Of a stretch of 64,000 nucleotides of DNA, positions 8,067 through 16,183 are shown one piece after another. The notes under the pieces are model-generated. The model was not told where the DNA came from. It did no database searches and worked only from the letters and a program-made list of their open reading frames with translations. Made by a program: the position numbers and the translations under genes. The stretch lies in NCBI GenBank assembly GCA_030430565.1, contig JAUIKS010000007.1, positions 124,001 to 188,000 of the forward strand, in the 5' to 3' direction. Origin of the DNA: Polyangia bacterium. GTDB lineage: Bacteria > Myxococcota_A > Polyangia > Nannocystales > Nannocystaceae. Each line of letters starts with the position of its first letter. Positions within the stretch are counted from its first letter, which is position 1.

Positions 8067-9542
8067 TCAGCGGCCGCGCTTCTGCGGAGAGCGCTTCTGC
8101 GGCGATCGCTTGTTCGCGCTCCGCGAGGGCTGCGGCTTGGGGCGCGGAGCGCTGCGGGTCGAGCGATTGGGCTGCGGGCGGCTCTGCGGCTTGCTGCGGG
8201 CCGGTGACGTTCGGGGCGCGGGGCGGGACTGGGGCTGGGGACGGGGACGAGTTTGCGGCTGAGGACGGGGACGAGTTTGCGGCTGAGGACGGGGACGAGA
8301 CTGGGGCTGAGGGCGGGGACGAGATTGCGGCTGAGGGCGAGGGCGAGACTGCGGCTGTGGCCGAGATTGCGGTTGTGGCCGAGACTGCGGCTGTGGGCGG
8401 GATTGCGGCTGTGGGCGGGATTGCGGCTGTGGGCGGGATTGCGGCTGTGGGCGGGATTGCGGCTGGGGACGAGGACGGTCGGGGCGGGACTGCGGCTGCG
8501 GACGAGGACGGTCGGGGCGGGATTGCGGCTGCGGGAGGGGACGTGGCTGTGGGCGAGGACGATCGGGGCGGGTGTCGGGACGGACAGGCCGGTCCGAGCC
8601 TGGGCGCGGTCGGGGCTCAGGGCGCGGTCGGTCGGGACGAGTGTCGGGACGGTCGGGCCGGTCCGAACCCGGACGCGGTCGGTCGGGACGGTCGGGCCGG
8701 TCGGGCCGGTCCGAACCCGGACGCGGGCGGTCGGGACGGTCGGGACGGTCGGGACGGTCGGGCCGGTCCGAACCCGGACGCGGTCGGTCGGGACGCGGTT
8801 CGGGACGGGGGCGGTCGGGACGCGTGTCGGGACGGGAGTCCGGGCGGTCCGGGCGAGAATCGGGACGCTCCGGGCGAGTATCGTCGGGGCGTGGGTGCGG
8901 CTCGGGCTCGGGACGGGGGCGCGGACGGGGGCGCGGATCCGGATCGTTGACGGGACGGGGACGAAGATGCGGGACGGTGCCGGGGCGCGGCTGGTGACCG
9001 GGATCCGGATTGGCTCCGGGACGCGGCGGGCGCGGGTTCGGCTGGTGTCCGGGGCGCGGCGGCCTCGGATCGGGGGACGCGCCCGGGGGGGGCTGGGGCG
9101 GTCGTCCGGGGTGGTTCGCGGGGCGACCTGGCAGCGTGGGACGACCCGCGCCGACCGGGCGCCCGGGGTTGTGGGTGTTCCAGGCCGTGACGATCGGCTC
9201 CGGGCGGCGCGCGTGGTTACACCAGCAGGCGCAATCTGGCCCGTAGAACACAAAGGTGCCGTTCACGTTGTAGTACCAACGGTCGTTCCAGTAGACCTGC
9301 GGGTAGCTCATCAGCGGCGTCGGGTCGCTGTGCACGTACTCGACGATCTCGATGCGCTCGCCGTAGAAGTCCTGGTAGCCGACGACGCGGCCGCCGACCT
9401 GCTGGTAATTGTGATGGACATACACGCGCTCGGGCGCGGTCGTCTCGACGTAAACGGTCCGAGTGCAGCCGCTGGCGAGGCCGGCGACGAGGGTCAGCGC
9501 GGTGAGCGGGAGCAGGGAGCGAAGCGTAGTGCGGCGGGCCAT
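8067..9542 (-). CDS. Lipoprotein with a very long Pro/Arg/Gln repeat tail
   Basis: A 491-aa protein. Lipobox LASGC (Cys26), then a compact domain of about 90 residues (TVYVETTAPERVYVHHNYQQ, IEIVEYVHSDPTPLMSYPQVYWNDRWYYNVNGTFVFYGPDCACWCNHARR), which includes a CACWC cluster. The remaining roughly 360 residues are a basic, disordered tail of RPDRP, GSDRPDRPDRP and PQPQSR repeats, with at least ten PQPQSR units back to back. The DNA shows matching tandem repeats of 18 bp and longer. The YHxYxxxW-type head resembles small envelope lipoproteins of myxobacteria with unknown function. The tail could bind polyanions (LPS, DNA, exopolysaccharide), by inference only. Repeat number is likely to vary between strains. 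Confidence 0.75.
   Translation of the reverse strand: MARRTTLRSLLPLTALTLVAGLASGCTRTVYVETTAPERVYVHHNYQQVGGRVVGYQDFYGERIEIVEYVHSDPTPLMSYPQVYWNDRWYYNVNGTFVFYGPDCACWCNHARRPEPIVTAWNTHNPGRPVGAGRPTLPGRPANHPGRPPQPPPGASPDPRPPRPGHQPNPRPPRPGANPDPGHQPRPGTVPHLRPRPVNDPDPRPRPRPRPEPEPHPRPDDTRPERPDSRPDRPDSRPDTRPDRPRPEPRPDRPRPGSDRPDRPDRPDRPDRPRPGSDRPDRPDRPDRPRPGSDRPDRPDTRPDRPRPEPRPRPGSDRPVRPDTRPDRPRPQPRPLPQPQSRPDRPRPQPQSRPDRPRPQPQSRPQPQSRPQPQSRPQPQSRPQPQSRPQPQSRPQPQSRPRPQPQSRPRPQPQSRPRPQPQTRPRPQPQTRPRPQPQSRPAPRTSPARSKPQSRPQPNRSTRSAPRPKPQPSRSANKRSPQKRSPQKRGR
8386..8475. repeat. Tandem 18-bp repeats inside the Pro/Arg lipoprotein gene
   Basis: An 18-bp unit (GCGGCTGTGGGCGGGATT and one-base variants) is repeated about five times in a row, encoding PQPQSR on the minus strand. 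Flanking DNA from about 8250 to 8950 is built of related G-rich units (CGGTCGGGACGG types) encoding RPDRP. Such arrays are prone to slippage. Confidence 0.8.
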
Positions 9543-9763
9543 TCACTCATCACGACTGTCGGCTCCCTGCAATTCTTCAAAAAAGTCTGTCTAGAGCGGG
9601 GTACACGCCCGAATTCGGGGACTTGTGCCTGCTCGTGACGGGCGGGGAGGGGGGCTCTCCGCGCGCGGACAGGGGGATCCCCTCGTGGTCCGAGCGGCCG
9701 GCGCGACGCGGCGCGCGGGGACGCGCCGGCGAGCGTCGGCGCGCGCCCGCGCTCCGTGTGTAT

Positions 9764-9779
9764 ATGTACTTGAGAACAT
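9764..9779. promoter_or_regulatory. Candidate operator, ATGT-ACAT-type palindrome (copy 2)
   Basis: ATGTACTTGAGAACAT is symmetric at ATGTnCT-N2-AGnACAT, in an AT-rich island within GC-rich intergenic DNA, between the vWA gene end and the lipoprotein start at 9542. It is the most symmetric of the five similar sites in the window. Regulator unknown. Confidence 0.35.
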
Positions 9780-9795
9780 ATTGTTTTTTGCGGGC

Positions 9796-10662
9796 TCAGC
9801 CCGCGAAGCCGCCGAGCGTCGCGCCGCTGAAGCTCGCGGCCTGGCTCACGCGCACGGCGGACTGCGAGAACACCTGGAACGCGCGCCGGATCTCCGAGGC
9901 GCTGCTGCCCGGCGTCATCACCCAGCGCGGGTCGATGCCCATCTCGTCGAAGACCGCGCGGAAGTCCGTCGAGCCGTCGCTGATGCCCATCGCCGCGACC
10001 ACGTGCTGCTCGGCGCGCTGCATGTCGCGCACGAGGTTCGCGACGTCGCGGGCGCGGGCGCGGCTCGAGTGCATGTCCGCGCCGTCGGTGATCAGCAGCG
10101 TCACGGTGCGCGCCGGCACGCCCTGCTCGGCGAACTCCTGGGCCTTGGCGACCATCGTCGCCAGCAGCGTCACCGTCTGCTCGTACAGCGGCGTGCCGAG
10201 GCTCGGGTTGTAGTTGCGCTTGTCCATCCGCACCGCCTGGTCGATCGGGCAGAAGGGAAACAGCACGTGGCCGTTGAGGTAGCGCGTGTGCACCAAGATG
10301 TCGGCCTGCTGCCGCGAGCGCGCGAGCGCGTCGAGCACCGCGTTGTGCCCGCGCCGGACCGCCTCGGCGTTGCCCGCGAAGCGGATCGAGCCGGAGTCGT
10401 CGGGCATCATGGCGACGAGCACGACCTCGCTCGCCGCGACGTCCTCCACGCGCACGCCGAGACCCGCCTGGATCTGCGCGCCGGGGTCGACGATCGTCAG
10501 CGTCTGCATCGAGGCCGCCGAGAGCGTGCCGTCTTGATGCGCCGACTGAAACAGGCCGAACAGCTCGTCGAGACCCTCGGTGACGCCGTTGCTCCCGTTG
10601 CTCCCGTTGTTTCCGTTGTTGCCGTTGCTTCCGTTGTTGTTGCTGTTGCTGTGTGTGGTCAT
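9796..10662 (-). CDS. Cytosolic vWA-domain protein (TerY-like), last gene of the PP2C-kinase-hydrolase operon
   Basis: A 288-aa protein with no signal peptide. A Ser/Asn/Gly-rich N-terminus (NSNNNGSNGNNG) precedes a vWA fold: VVLVAMMPDDSGSIRF gives the MIDAS-like DxSxS, YNPSLGTPLYEQTVTLLA the Thr of the second MIDAS loop, and VTLLITDGADMHSSR the third acidic loop. This is the vWA (TerY-like) member of a PP2C/kinase/vWA triad whose other genes lie upstream on the same strand, now about 5 kb away because of the insert. There is a purine-rich site (GGAGAGAA) just before the ATG. In TerY-P triads the vWA protein is thought to be regulated by phosphorylation. It lies 32 bp after the broken hydrolase gene, so it was probably co-transcribed with it before the insertion. 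Confidence 0.85.
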   Translation of the reverse strand: MTTHSNSNNNGSNGNNGNNGSNGSNGVTEGLDELFGLFQSAHQDGTLSAASMQTLTIVDPGAQIQAGLGVRVEDVAASEVVLVAMMPDDSGSIRFAGNAEAVRRGHNAVLDALARSRQQADILVHTRYLNGHVLFPFCPIDQAVRMDKRNYNPSLGTPLYEQTVTLLATMVAKAQEFAEQGVPARTVTLLITDGADMHSSRARARDVANLVRDMQRAEQHVVAAMGISDGSTDFRAVFDEMGIDPRWVMTPGSSASEIRRAFQVFSQSAVRVSQAASFSGATLGGFAG

Positions 10663-10694
10663 GGCTTCTCTCCGTGGTGTGTCGCGGGGTCGCG

Positions 10695-11228
10695 CTACAA
10701 GAGGCCCTCCCAGGCCTCGAGCGGGTCGGTGGAGCGCACGAGGTGCATCCCGGCGTCGGCGAAGCGCTGCAGCGCGGCCTCGGCCTGCGGCGTGAAGTCG
10801 GCCGCGAAGCCGCCGGCGCCGTCGGGCACGGTGACCGAGGACATGCAGTCGGTCATGACGTAGATCTTCCGCGCGAGGTTGCGATCGGTGGCGACGATCT
10901 CGTCGAGCAGGTCGTCGATCGAGCTCTTCACGCAGTGGCTCGCGGCCTGCCCGGCGATGATCACCGCGTCGGCGGTCAACAGGGTGTTGAGGAAGCCGGT
11001 GTTGCGCTGCGCGAGCGGCTGCCCGTCGTGCCGCGAGAGCACCTCGGGGCGCAGCACCGAGTAGTTCTCGGTCAGCGGGTGACCGCCCTTAACCTCGACC
11101 CAGGACTGCGCGCCGCGGGCGAAGGCGTGAAACAGCCGCGCCTCGTGGATGACGCCGGCGAGCGCGTGGCCGTCGCTGCCGAGCAGGCAGTGCGGGGGCC
11201 ACAGGTACAGCGTGTACTCCCTCCCCAT
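10695..11228 (-). pseudogene. 3' half of a nicotinamidase/isochorismatase-like cysteine hydrolase (separated by insertion)
   Basis: This encodes the C-terminal half: after the junction residues YTLY comes LWPPHCLLGSDGHALAG, ARGAQSWVEVKGGHPLTENYSVLRPEVL, VIIAGQAASHCVKSSIDDLL with the catalytic Cys (ASHC) and YVMTDCMSS. It has no own N-terminal domain: the Asp/metal half is encoded at 16184-16753. The ATG at 11228 lies in the insert, not in the ancestral gene, so any product would be a fragment of 177 aa without the catalytic Asp and metal site. Joining this half to the other at the shared 14-bp repeat restores one continuous frame of about 353 aa, normal for this longer nicotinamidase-like family. 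Confidence 0.85.
11205..11218. repeat. 14-bp direct repeat, left junction of the inserted segment
   Basis: GTACAGCGTGTACT is identical, in the same orientation, to 16202-16215. It encodes (minus strand) the TyrThrLeuTyr of the interrupted hydrolase in both halves. Its first 13 bases are a palindrome (GTACA-GCG-TGTAC). It behaves like a target duplication or recombination core. Confidence 0.85.
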
Positions 11229-11505
11229 AACCTGGTCCTACGGTCATGATTTGTCAGCGCGCCGTCTTCGGCACACCTGACCGCGGGAGCGGGTTGTGAG
11301 GGCGCGCGCTCAGTACGCGGGAGGGGGCGCCGGGACGCGGGATCGTGCGGGGGGCTTGGCACGCGGGGGGAACATCCAGCGTCGAGTCGCCGCGTCAGGC
11401 GGGGTCGTGACCGCGCTCCGGCGCGCCGGGTCAGGTCGCCGGCGCTCAGACGCGTGAGCGCCCGCGCGCCGGGCACTCCACTGCGGATCATTGATAAGAT
11501 GGCCT

Positions 11506-13122
11506 ATGGCTCAGGTCCGCGCTCGAGTCTGGCTCTCCGGCGACAGGCGGTTTCCCGAGGAAGAGCTCCCCGAGGTGATGTCGCGGCGCTCCGCGGCGCT
11601 CTGCCTCTCGGGCGGCGGCTCGCGGGCGACGTGCGCGGCCGCGGGCTACCTGCGCGCGCTACACCACCTCGGCTTGATGGATCGGCTGCGCTACACCAGC
11701 GCGGTCTCGGGTGGCTCCTGGGCCTCGATCCCCTACACCTTCGGCGACGCGTCGCCCGGCGCTCCCCACGACGACGTGCTGGGTCCAATCGCGCCCCCAG
11801 AGGCGCTCAGCATGGAGCGCCTGGAGGTCACGGTTCCGCGCGGCACGCTCGGCTACGGCGCCACGCAGAGCGTCCGGGACGGCTTCTTCGAGGAACTCTT
11901 CGCCATGAAGGGGCCGGGCGCGGCGTGGAACTCGGTGGTCGCCGAGCTCTTCCTCGGCTCCGTGGATATTTTTGATCCGAAGCGGCCGCGCACATATACG
12001 TGGTCCGAGCAGACCCGGGACGAGATCCTGGCGCGTCAGGCGGAGCTGCCCGGAGCGAAGCTTCGCGCCGAGGACTTCCTCGTCGCCGCCCCGAACCGGC
12101 CGTTCCCGGTCGTCAACGCGTGCCTGCTCGGGCCTGCGGTCAACGGCCGCCTCGCGCGGCTCGAGCCGATCGGCTTTCAGCTCACCCCGCTGTACGTCGG
12201 TTGTCCGCCCTCGTTGGACGTGACCTTCTCCTACAAAGACGGCCAGGCGCTGCGTCGGCGCGTCGGCGGCGGGCTGATCGAGCCGTTCGCCTTCGACGGC
12301 GCGGGCCCTGGCTGGCTCGCCGAGGATTCGGACCAGGTCGTGACCCTCGAGCGGCCCGCGTCGCTGAGCCACCTCGGCTTCATGATCGGGACGAGCAGCT
12401 GCGCCTTCGGCTCGGTGCTCGCCAAATTCCTGGGGGTGCCGTACCGCGTCCCGACCGCCCGCTACTGGCCGCAACGCCCGGGCGATGTCCCGACGAGCGC
12501 CAACTGGGAATTCGGCGACGGTGGTTTCATCGACAACTACGGCCTTCACGCGATGCTCCAGCGCGACGTCGAGACGCTCATCGTCCTCGTCAACACCGCG
12601 CAGAAGCTAGACCTCGAGTGGGACCCGAGCTGCGGCGGCTCTTACCGCGAGAAGATCGACGACTACCTGCCGCCGCTGTTCGGGGTGAGCGAGGAGGTCG
12701 ACGCCATCGCTACGCACCGAAACCAGGTCTTCCCGACCGAGGAGCTGGCGCCCGTGGTGCGGGCCCTGCAGGAGGCCAAGCGCAGGGGCGATCCGCTGAT
12801 CGCGGTGGGGGAGCACCGCGTGCTCGACAACGAGTGGTGGGGCGTCCGCGGCGGCCGTCACGTGCGGGTCGCCTGGGTCTACCTCGATCGTGTCCCCCGC
12901 TTCGAACAGCGGCTGCCGAGTAAGACCAGGACCCTCGTGAACATGGGCAACCTGCCGGTCAAGGTGCCGGGTCCGTTCCAGGGCTTCCCGAACTACGCGA
13001 CGATCAGCGCCAACGCCTTCAGCATCACTCGCCTGCGACCGGAGCAGGCCCGCCTCCTGACCGAGTTCACCAGCTGGGTCGTGCTCGACCAACGCCAGAC
13101 CTTCGAATCCCTCCTGCGGTAG
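11506..13122 (+). CDS. Patatin/cytosolic-PLA2-like phospholipase
   Basis: A 538-aa protein using the ATG at 11506 (a TTG at 11491 is in frame). An oxyanion-hole loop LCLSGGGSRAT (residues 32-42) is followed by the nucleophile loop TSAVSGGSWAS, Ser68 as probable catalytic Ser (cPLA2/lysophospholipase form V-S-G-G-S-W rather than the GTSAG of simple patatins), and the dyad Asp338 in GDGGFIDNYGL. These are the SGGG, SGxSW and DGG motifs of the group IV PLA2/lysophospholipase family. It lacks a signal peptide, so it probably acts in the cytosol on membrane phospholipids to release fatty acids. First gene of a three-gene operon, 34 bp before the lipoxygenase, which suggests that it supplies free polyunsaturated fatty acid. 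Confidence 0.88.
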   Translation: MAQVRARVWLSGDRRFPEEELPEVMSRRSAALCLSGGGSRATCAAAGYLRALHHLGLMDRLRYTSAVSGGSWASIPYTFGDASPGAPHDDVLGPIAPPEALSMERLEVTVPRGTLGYGATQSVRDGFFEELFAMKGPGAAWNSVVAELFLGSVDIFDPKRPRTYTWSEQTRDEILARQAELPGAKLRAEDFLVAAPNRPFPVVNACLLGPAVNGRLARLEPIGFQLTPLYVGCPPSLDVTFSYKDGQALRRRVGGGLIEPFAFDGAGPGWLAEDSDQVVTLERPASLSHLGFMIGTSSCAFGSVLAKFLGVPYRVPTARYWPQRPGDVPTSANWEFGDGGFIDNYGLHAMLQRDVETLIVLVNTAQKLDLEWDPSCGGSYREKIDDYLPPLFGVSEEVDAIATHRNQVFPTEELAPVVRALQEAKRRGDPLIAVGEHRVLDNEWWGVRGGRHVRVAWVYLDRVPRFEQRLPSKTRTLVNMGNLPVKVPGPFQGFPNYATISANAFSITRLRPEQARLLTEFTSWVVLDQRQTFESLLR

Positions 13123-13156
13123 GCCCCCTCCGCCCTCGACAGATCGTGAGCGCACC

Positions 13157-15076
13157 ATGAACGACCTGAAGAAGACCCTCATCTCCTTCGTGAGAGCCAA
13201 GATCGGCTCGAGCCTGCCGCTCGAGAAGATTCAGCAGAGCAAGGAGGACCGGCAGACCTTCGTCGACAGCGTCACGCGCCGCCGGGCCCAGCGAAGGAAC
13301 CTCTGCCGCCGGGTCACCGGACGTCTGGTCTTTGCGAGCACGCTGAAGCGCGACAGGCCCAAGCCGCTCCCCTACATCAAGGTGCAGCTCTGGGACCGAG
13401 ACTTCGGCCCGCTGGACGACTTCCTCGGCGAGGCCGAGACGGACGCGGAGGGGCGCTTCACCATCGACTACGATCCGGCCGACGCCGGGAAGCGCGACCG
13501 CCTGGAGCTGAAGCTCAAGATCATCGATCGCTACTTCGACAAGGAGTCGCTTCTGTGGGAGGAGGACGCGTCCGAGGGCGTCAGCGACGAGCGCTACGAC
13601 TTCGGCGACGTCGGGGTCCCCTACTACGAGTATCACCCCGAGATCCCGCTCCCGCACCTGCACACGGTCGACTTCGGCAAGCGAGCGCTCGACCGGATGC
13701 CCCAGGCCTACAAGGTCGGGCGGACCGCGGCGCTCGCTGAGATCGCGGCCTCGGTCTACGAGGTCCGCATCAAGCACTACACGGTCGCGCGGGGTCGGGA
13801 GCTCCCGCAGCTGCAGAAAGACTACGAGGGCCAGACTCCGTACGCGCCGCCCGCGGGTCCGCGCGAGGGCGCGAGCGCCGACGAGCGCTTCGTCTACAAG
13901 CTCCTGAACGGCTCCTGCCCGACCCTCTTCACCCAGCGCGACGGGAAGCTCCACGTCGTCCGCACCTGGGACCGCTACGAGATGGACGGTCAGCACTACC
14001 TGCCGAACGTTCACCTGGTCCTCGAGCGCGACGGGCACTCGCTCACGCCGCTGTCGATCACCATCCAGGAGCGGGTTAACGGGGCCACGGCGCCCAACTC
14101 CCCGCTGGCCACGCCGAAGACCTATCGCCCCGGGGAGCCGGGCTGGGAGCGCGCCAAGCACGTCTTCGAGTGCAACAACTACCTCTTCACCCAGGGCGCC
14201 AACCACCTGGCGCGCGGGCACTTTAACGCGGAGCAGTTCGCCATGGCGGCGTGGCGAAACCTCCGCAAGAGCCCCTTGCGTGCGCTGCTCTTCCCCCACC
14301 TCCAAGAGGTGATGCTCATCAACGTCGAGGGGGAGGCCGCGATCTTCGGGACCGAGGGCCTGATCACGCAGAACAGCGCCCTGACCGCGACGTCCCTCGT
14401 CCAGTCGATCCTCGACAACGCCGACACTGACTGGTGGGGCTGGTCGCCGCGTGAGCCGATGGGGCCCGATCATCAGTTCGCCCACGTGGCGCGGATCTAC
14501 TGGGACGCGCTCGGCGAGCATGTCGAGGCTTTCTTCGCGCAGCACGACGAGCAGCTGCGCGCGCGCTGGGGCGAGGTCCGGGGCTTCTGCGATGACCTGG
14601 TCGCGCACAGCGTGCCCTACCGGCCTCCCGCGCTCCCCGAGGGCCACGACCACCTCGACATGAACGAGGTGTCGAAGCCCGACGCCCCGCGCGTCGAGGT
14701 CGACGGGGCGCTGCGCACCGTCACCCCCTTCGCCACGCGCGATGAGGCGGACGAGCGGCAGCTCGCCGACCTCAAGCAGGCCTGCCGCTACGCGATCTTT
14801 CACGCGACGCTCTGGCACTCCTGGACCAACGACACCAGCGACTCGCTGGAGGACAGCTACTCGCAGTACAACCCGGTCGATCGCTCGAGCAGCAAGGAGC
14901 TGACGGATCACATCAGCGTCAACCTGGCGCTCTCGCAGACCCGCTACGGGCTGATCCTTAAGAACGAGGATGGCGACATCCCCGAGAGCCTGGTCAAGGC
15001 GATCGAGGCCCGCGCCGACCGCTTCAAGGCGGCGGGATACGACCCCGGCCAGATCCGCTCGCGGATCAACATCTGA
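13157..15076 (+). CDS. Lipoxygenase with an N-terminal transthyretin-like domain
   Basis: A 639-aa protein. Residues about 52-125 (VTGRLVFASTLKRDRPKPLPYIKVQLWDRD, LDDFLGEAETDAEGRFTIDY) resemble a transthyretin-like beta-sandwich, in place of the PLAT domain of eukaryotic enzymes. The catalytic domain follows: His350-x4-His355 in ANHLARGHFNAEQFAMAAWRNL, then RALLFPHLQE (the LLxPH motif), then His554-x3-Asn558 in ATLWHSWTND, and the chain ends in Ile639 (SRINI). His, His, His, Asn and C-terminal Ile are the five classical non-haem iron ligands. Spacing His355-His554 (199) is near that of soybean and human enzymes; Asn558-Ile639 (81) is shorter. It forms fatty-acid hydroperoxides. Thirteen bases before the haem-protein gene. 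Confidence 0.9.
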   Translation: MNDLKKTLISFVRAKIGSSLPLEKIQQSKEDRQTFVDSVTRRRAQRRNLCRRVTGRLVFASTLKRDRPKPLPYIKVQLWDRDFGPLDDFLGEAETDAEGRFTIDYDPADAGKRDRLELKLKIIDRYFDKESLLWEEDASEGVSDERYDFGDVGVPYYEYHPEIPLPHLHTVDFGKRALDRMPQAYKVGRTAALAEIAASVYEVRIKHYTVARGRELPQLQKDYEGQTPYAPPAGPREGASADERFVYKLLNGSCPTLFTQRDGKLHVVRTWDRYEMDGQHYLPNVHLVLERDGHSLTPLSITIQERVNGATAPNSPLATPKTYRPGEPGWERAKHVFECNNYLFTQGANHLARGHFNAEQFAMAAWRNLRKSPLRALLFPHLQEVMLINVEGEAAIFGTEGLITQNSALTATSLVQSILDNADTDWWGWSPREPMGPDHQFAHVARIYWDALGEHVEAFFAQHDEQLRARWGEVRGFCDDLVAHSVPYRPPALPEGHDHLDMNEVSKPDAPRVEVDGALRTVTPFATRDEADERQLADLKQACRYAIFHATLWHSWTNDTSDSLEDSYSQYNPVDRSSSKELTDHISVNLALSQTRYGLILKNEDGDIPESLVKAIEARADRFKAAGYDPGQIRSRINI

Positions 15077-15089
15077 GGAGCGACACTCG

Positions 15090-16094
15090 ATGATTGTCGA
15101 CGACGACGGCAGCTTCCTCGCGCAGCTCCGCGACGGGCTGAAGTACAAGGCTACGCTCGCGCTGCTCACCGGCCTGTTCGCGGTCGGAGCCAAGAAGAAG
15201 AAGGGGCGAGCCACCCACGCGGTCGGCGTAGGCGGCCGCGGGGAGGCGCGTGTACGCGAGCAGCTGCCGCTGCCCCCCCACGAGGTGTGGCGACCGGGCC
15301 GCCGCTTCACGCTCATCCTGCGGCACGCCAACCTCAACAACGAGGATGACCTCTCGGCCGACTTCCGCGGCGCCTCGCTGAAGCTCTTCGATGACGACGG
15401 CCCCGTGCTCGATCTATTGATGAACACCGGCGAGACCACGGTTTGGTCCCACGTCGAGATGTTCGCCGAGCGCATGATGCTGGCGCTCAGGAAGAAGCTC
15501 CCGGAGTTCTACGAGCGCCACCCGGACGCGCTCCCGCGCTACTGGGGCGGCCTACGGCGCGCGCCGGACGGCTACGACACCCTCGCCTACTACAGCAAGG
15601 TCACCACGCAGTACCGAAGCGCCGACGGGACGCTCTACGCCTGCCGCTACCGCCTGATCCCGGAGGGCTACGCGGGCGTGGACACCGGCCTGGTCAGCGA
15701 GCGTGATCATCGGGAGGGCGTCGTTCACACCGACCGCTGGCCGGAGGAGACGCGGCCCAAGGACCTGCTCCGGCGCGCCTACGCGGCCAAGCTGGCCGAA
15801 GGGTCCATTCGCTACACGCTCCAGATCGCCGTCCGCGAGGCCGCCCCGAGCGCCCGCGATCCCCTCTACGACCCATCCCGCGCCTGGGACCCGAGCGCCC
15901 ACCCCTGGGTGGACCTCGCCGGGGTGACGGTGGAGTCCCCCATGACGCGCGAGGAGCTGGAGCCGCTGCGCTTCAACATCGGCAACGCCCCCGAGAGCCT
16001 CGGGATCTTCGAGGCCGACTCGGCGACCGACTACACCTCGATCGCCGACCTCCGCGTCTCCCTCTACCGCCGAGCCGCCAACGCGCGCGATTGA
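15090..16094 (+). CDS. Catalase-related haem enzyme, allene-oxide-synthase/hydroperoxide-lyase type
   Basis: A 334-aa protein; ATG at 15090 with GAGGAG about 9 nt upstream and 13 bp after the lipoxygenase stop. The catalase core is visible: GRATHAVGVGGRGEA (distal His43 in R-x-x-H-A-x-G-x-G-x-x-G), DLSADFRGASLKLFDDDG (catalase RDPRGFAVKFY region), LDLLMNTGE with distal Asn112, and near the C-terminus R322-V-S-L-Y326, the RxxxY motif of the proximal haem ligand. The residue before His43 is Thr, as in coral allene oxide synthase (Thr66-His67), not Val as in true catalases. Spacings His-Asn (69) and Asn-Tyr (214) nearly equal those of the coral enzyme (70 and 216). It is too short for a catalase. 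Predicted to convert lipoxygenase hydroperoxides to allene oxide or related products. Confidence 0.85.
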   Translation: MIVDDDGSFLAQLRDGLKYKATLALLTGLFAVGAKKKKGRATHAVGVGGRGEARVREQLPLPPHEVWRPGRRFTLILRHANLNNEDDLSADFRGASLKLFDDDGPVLDLLMNTGETTVWSHVEMFAERMMLALRKKLPEFYERHPDALPRYWGGLRRAPDGYDTLAYYSKVTTQYRSADGTLYACRYRLIPEGYAGVDTGLVSERDHREGVVHTDRWPEETRPKDLLRRAYAAKLAEGSIRYTLQIAVREAAPSARDPLYDPSRAWDPSAHPWVDLAGVTVESPMTREELEPLRFNIGNAPESLGIFEADSATDYTSIADLRVSLYRRAANARD

Positions 16095-16183
16095 GCTCGC
16101 GCGACGATGAGGCCGACGAAGAACGTGGCACATCGTCGGAGCACCGATCTCGCCCACGCGAGAACCGCAGCGATCTCGGGCTC

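Noticed and set aside
8250..8950. CRISPR-like array
   Set aside because: Repeats are contiguous and coding, without unique spacers or cas genes nearby.
8253..9638. Plus-strand open frame of 461 aa opposite the Pro/Arg lipoprotein
   Set aside because: Its Arg/Thr/Gly repeats arise from the same tandem DNA; the minus strand has a signal peptide, lipobox and a normal head domain, so the plus frame is a shadow.
10695..11228. Independent small hydrolase gene starting at ATG 11228
   Set aside because: The ATG lies in inserted DNA, and the frame lacks the catalytic Asp/metal half, which is found at 16184-16753 with the matching repeat at the break.
13067..15475. Minus-strand open frame of 802 aa over the lipoxygenase
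   Set aside because: Antisense shadow of the lipoxygenase gene; no motifs.
15090..16094. Ordinary catalase
   Set aside because: Thr rather than Val precedes the distal His, the length is 334 aa, and it sits in an operon with lipoxygenase; allene-oxide-synthase-type fits better.
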